Below the pieces are notes generated by a model. That model did not search any database. It saw only the letters and a list, made by a program, of their open reading frames with translations, and was not told the DNA's origin. The translations under genes were made by a program, and so were the position numbers. 6,642 nt of DNA from Acidimicrobiaceae bacterium (lineage in GTDB: Bacteria; Actinomycetota; Acidimicrobiia; Acidimicrobiales; Aldehydirespiratoraceae), in NCBI GenBank assembly GCA_009840695.1, contig VXNG01000223.1, positions 1 through 6,642 of the forward strand. The letters are read 5' to 3'. Numbering within the stretch: position 1 is the first letter of the stretch; every line of letters begins with the position of its first letter. Below, piece after piece: positions 5,215 through 6,642 of the stretch.

Positions 5215-6459
5215 GTGGTTCGACACCGCTCCGAACAAGACCCCGGAGGCTCGGACGACACCGCGGAGCAGGCCGAGTTCAGGGCCGGGGTGCGGGCCTG
5301 GCACGATCGCCATGCCACTGTCCGGTCCGACGGCGACCTGTGGAGAGTCCCCCTCTATGTCGACGAGGCCCGGGCCGAGGAGTCCTTCGAGAACGGGAGG
5401 GCCTGGCAGCGAACCCTGTCCGAGCACGGCTGGGCCGGGCTGACGTGGCCCCGCGCCTACGGCGGGGGCGGGGGCGAGCCCTGGCAGGCCCGCATCTTCT
5501 CTGAGGTGGCGGCGGGCTACGAGGAGTGGCCCGGGTTCATCGGCGCGACCATCGCCATGCTCGGACCCACACTGCTGCGCCACGGCACCGAGGAGCAGAA
5601 GCGCCGCTTCGTTCCCGGCCTCCTGTCGGGGGAGCTTGCCTTCTGCCAGCTGTTCAGCGAGCCGGGCGCGGGAAGTGACCTGGCCGGGCTGGCCATGCGG
5701 GCCCAGCGCGACGGCGAGGAATTCGTGGTGAACGGCCAGAAGGTATGGAACTCCCAGGCCCAGTTCTGCGACTGGGGGTTCCTGCTGGTGCGGACCAATC
5801 CCGACGCGCCTAAGCACCGGGGCATCACCTTCCTTCTCGTGGAGATGGACTCTCCGGGGATCGAGGCTCGACCCCTCGTGCAGATGAATGGCTCGGCCCA
5901 CTTCAATGAGGTTTTCTTCGACGATGTGCGTGTACCGGCGGCCAACGTGGTGGGCGATGTCGACGGGGGCTGGGGACCGGCCCGGACGGTCCTGCTCAAC
6001 GAGTCCGCCTTCATCGGCGACCGCAAGGGAACGAGCATCATGGCACCGCTGTCGGAGCTGGCCCGCCGCCACGACCGGCTCGGCGACCCGCTCGTGCGTC
6101 AGCGGCTGGTCGACGCTTGGGCCCGTGAGCAGATGCAGCGCTGGATGGGCGAGACCATCCAGAACGCGGTGCGCCGGGGCGAACCGCCCCCGATCGACCC
6201 CGGGATCATGAAGCTGTTCGCGGCCGAGTCGAGGCGGCGCAGCGGCGAGCTCGCCACGACCCTCGGCGGCCTGGCCGTGGTGGCCGACACCGGTGAGCCG
6301 GCCCGCTGGGCCCGCCACGAGCTGATGGGCCGGTACGCGGTGTCGATCGGCGGCGGGACCAACGAGGTGATGCGCAACAACGTGGCCGAGCGGGCCCTGG
6401 GCCTGCCCAGGGAGCCCAGCGTCGACAGGAACGTCCCTTGGCGGGACATACCTAGGTGA
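5215..6459 (+). CDS. Acyl-CoA dehydrogenase family protein (FadE type)
   Basis: FAD-dependent alpha,beta-desaturation of an acyl-CoA thioester, the entry step of a beta-oxidation cycle. At 414 aa it is near the family norm. The N-terminal helical domain spans roughly 15-140 and includes L-R-H-G-T-E-E-Q-K-R-R-F (121-132). The middle beta domain has the flavin/substrate motif F-S-E-P-G-A-G-S-D-L (147-156) and V-W-N-S-Q-A (177-182). The C-terminal domain ends I-G-G-G-T-N-E-V-M-R-N (378-388) and A-E-R-A-L-G-L-P-R (391-399). The catalytic Glu of MCAD/SCAD enzymes (Y-E-G-T) is absent: the site reads G-G-G-T. E263 in L-L-N-E-S lies where isovaleryl-CoA dehydrogenase has its catalytic E254, so it is the likely base. 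This pattern is common among actinobacterial FadE proteins for branched or ring substrates. The GTG start is supported by its ribosome binding site. It is divergent from the methyltransferase and its stop overlaps the deaminase stop. Confidence 0.94.
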   Translation: MVRHRSEQDPGGSDDTAEQAEFRAGVRAWHDRHATVRSDGDLWRVPLYVDEARAEESFENGRAWQRTLSEHGWAGLTWPRAYGGGGGEPWQARIFSEVAAGYEEWPGFIGATIAMLGPTLLRHGTEEQKRRFVPGLLSGELAFCQLFSEPGAGSDLAGLAMRAQRDGEEFVVNGQKVWNSQAQFCDWGFLLVRTNPDAPKHRGITFLLVEMDSPGIEARPLVQMNGSAHFNEVFFDDVRVPAANVVGDVDGGWGPARTVLLNESAFIGDRKGTSIMAPLSELARRHDRLGDPLVRQRLVDAWAREQMQRWMGETIQNAVRRGEPPPIDPGIMKLFAAESRRRSGELATTLGGLAVVADTGEPARWARHELMGRYAVSIGGGTNEVMRNNVAERALGLPREPSVDRNVPWRDIPR

Positions 6460-6642
6460 GGTAGACGTCCAGCTCGGACACCCAGGCCTGCTTCTGGTCC
6501 TCTGGCGCGAAGCTGGCCTCCAGGCTGTTGCGGGCACAGCGGGCCAACTCCTCTCGCGAGAGGCCGAGGGCGGCCGCCACCGCCAGGTAGTTGTCGGCCA
6601 CGTAGCCGCCGAAGTAGGCGGGATCGTCGGAGTTGATGGTGA
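6452..6642 (-). CDS. Adenosine/adenine deaminase family protein, C-terminal fragment
   Basis: The last 62 residues of a leftward gene whose start lies beyond the right edge. The fragment opens with T-I-N-S-D-D-P-A-Y-F-G-G-Y, followed by a helix ending L-G-L-S-R-E-E-L-A-R and then A-R-N-S-L-E-A-S-F. This is the C-terminal signature of the metal-dependent adenosine deaminase superfamily. By analogy with mouse ADA D295/D296, the paired Asp are the zinc ligand and a substrate-contacting residue. The P-A-Y-F-G-G-Y wording resembles bacterial adenine deaminase-like members more than classical adenosine deaminase, so the substrate (adenine or adenosine) is uncertain. The enzyme would be a cytosolic purine-salvage deaminase, unrelated to the catabolic block. 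Its TAG stop (6454-6452) lies inside the end of the acyl-CoA dehydrogenase gene, an 8-bp tail-to-tail overlap. Confidence 0.85.
   Translation of the reverse strand, partial: TINSDDPAYFGGYVADNYLAVAAALGLSREELARCARNSLEASFAPEDQKQAWVSELDVYLT

Noticed and set aside
5461..5477. G-rich tract in the acyl-CoA dehydrogenase gene as a possible G-quadruplex or slippage site
   Set aside because: It encodes the conserved glycine stretch after W-P-R-A-Y in the family's N-terminal domain, the G-runs are few, and the frame is intact.
5170..6537. Long minus-strand open frame running in frame upstream of the methyltransferase, antisense to the acyl-CoA dehydrogenase
   Set aside because: The translated part is Pro/Gly/Arg/His-rich without any family motif and lies opposite a well-conserved gene. 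In GC-rich DNA, long antisense frames are expected from third-position GC bias. The methyltransferase family begins near 5169.

Overview
This is a GC-rich, densely coded stretch that looks chromosomal and actinobacterial. The evidence is a CarD of mycobacterial type (159 aa, conserved R25 and W85), frequent GTG starts (five of the six visible start codons), four-base GTGA stop/start overlaps, and a fatty-acid/steroid-type set of catabolic enzymes. The flavour would suit Acidimicrobiia or a relative, but that placement is inference. No tRNA, rRNA, CRISPR array, insertion sequence or phage gene is visible.

Layout: (1) 3-686 (+) is the C-terminal part of a CapA-family metallophosphatase-like protein, cut by the left edge. 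(2) 713-1192 (+) is carD, with a TAGAAT -10 box placed for a leaderless transcript. (3) A perfect 14-bp GC palindrome (1194-1207) fills the 24-bp gap where carD converges with the next genes. (4) 1217-5169 (-) is a four-gene block, read right to left: SAM methyltransferase, luciferase-like flavin monooxygenase, FadA6-like thiolase, SDR dehydrogenase. The two pairs inside it (methyltransferase/monooxygenase and thiolase/SDR) are each joined by a GTGA overlap. A 79-bp gap between the pairs carries a likely promoter and a strong ribosome binding site. (5) 5215-6459 (+) is an acyl-CoA dehydrogenase, divergent from the methyltransferase across 45 bp. A perfect 7-bp-arm inverted repeat sits on the methyltransferase start. 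(6) 6452-6642 (-) is the C-terminal end of an adenosine/adenine deaminase whose stop overlaps the end of the acyl-CoA dehydrogenase gene by 8 bp.

The acyl-CoA dehydrogenase, SDR and thiolase together supply most of a beta-oxidation-like cycle: alpha,beta-desaturation, alcohol oxidation and thiolytic cleavage. An enoyl-CoA hydratase and a CoA ligase are not in the window. The monooxygenase and methyltransferase would act on or near the same substrate. A plausible reading is breakdown of a cyclic, branched or isoprenoid/steroid-like acyl compound, but the substrate cannot be read from the sequence. I found no clear sign of a wholly new system. The best leads are the methyltransferase start-codon hairpin/operator, the leaderless carD promoter and the unassigned catabolic cluster.
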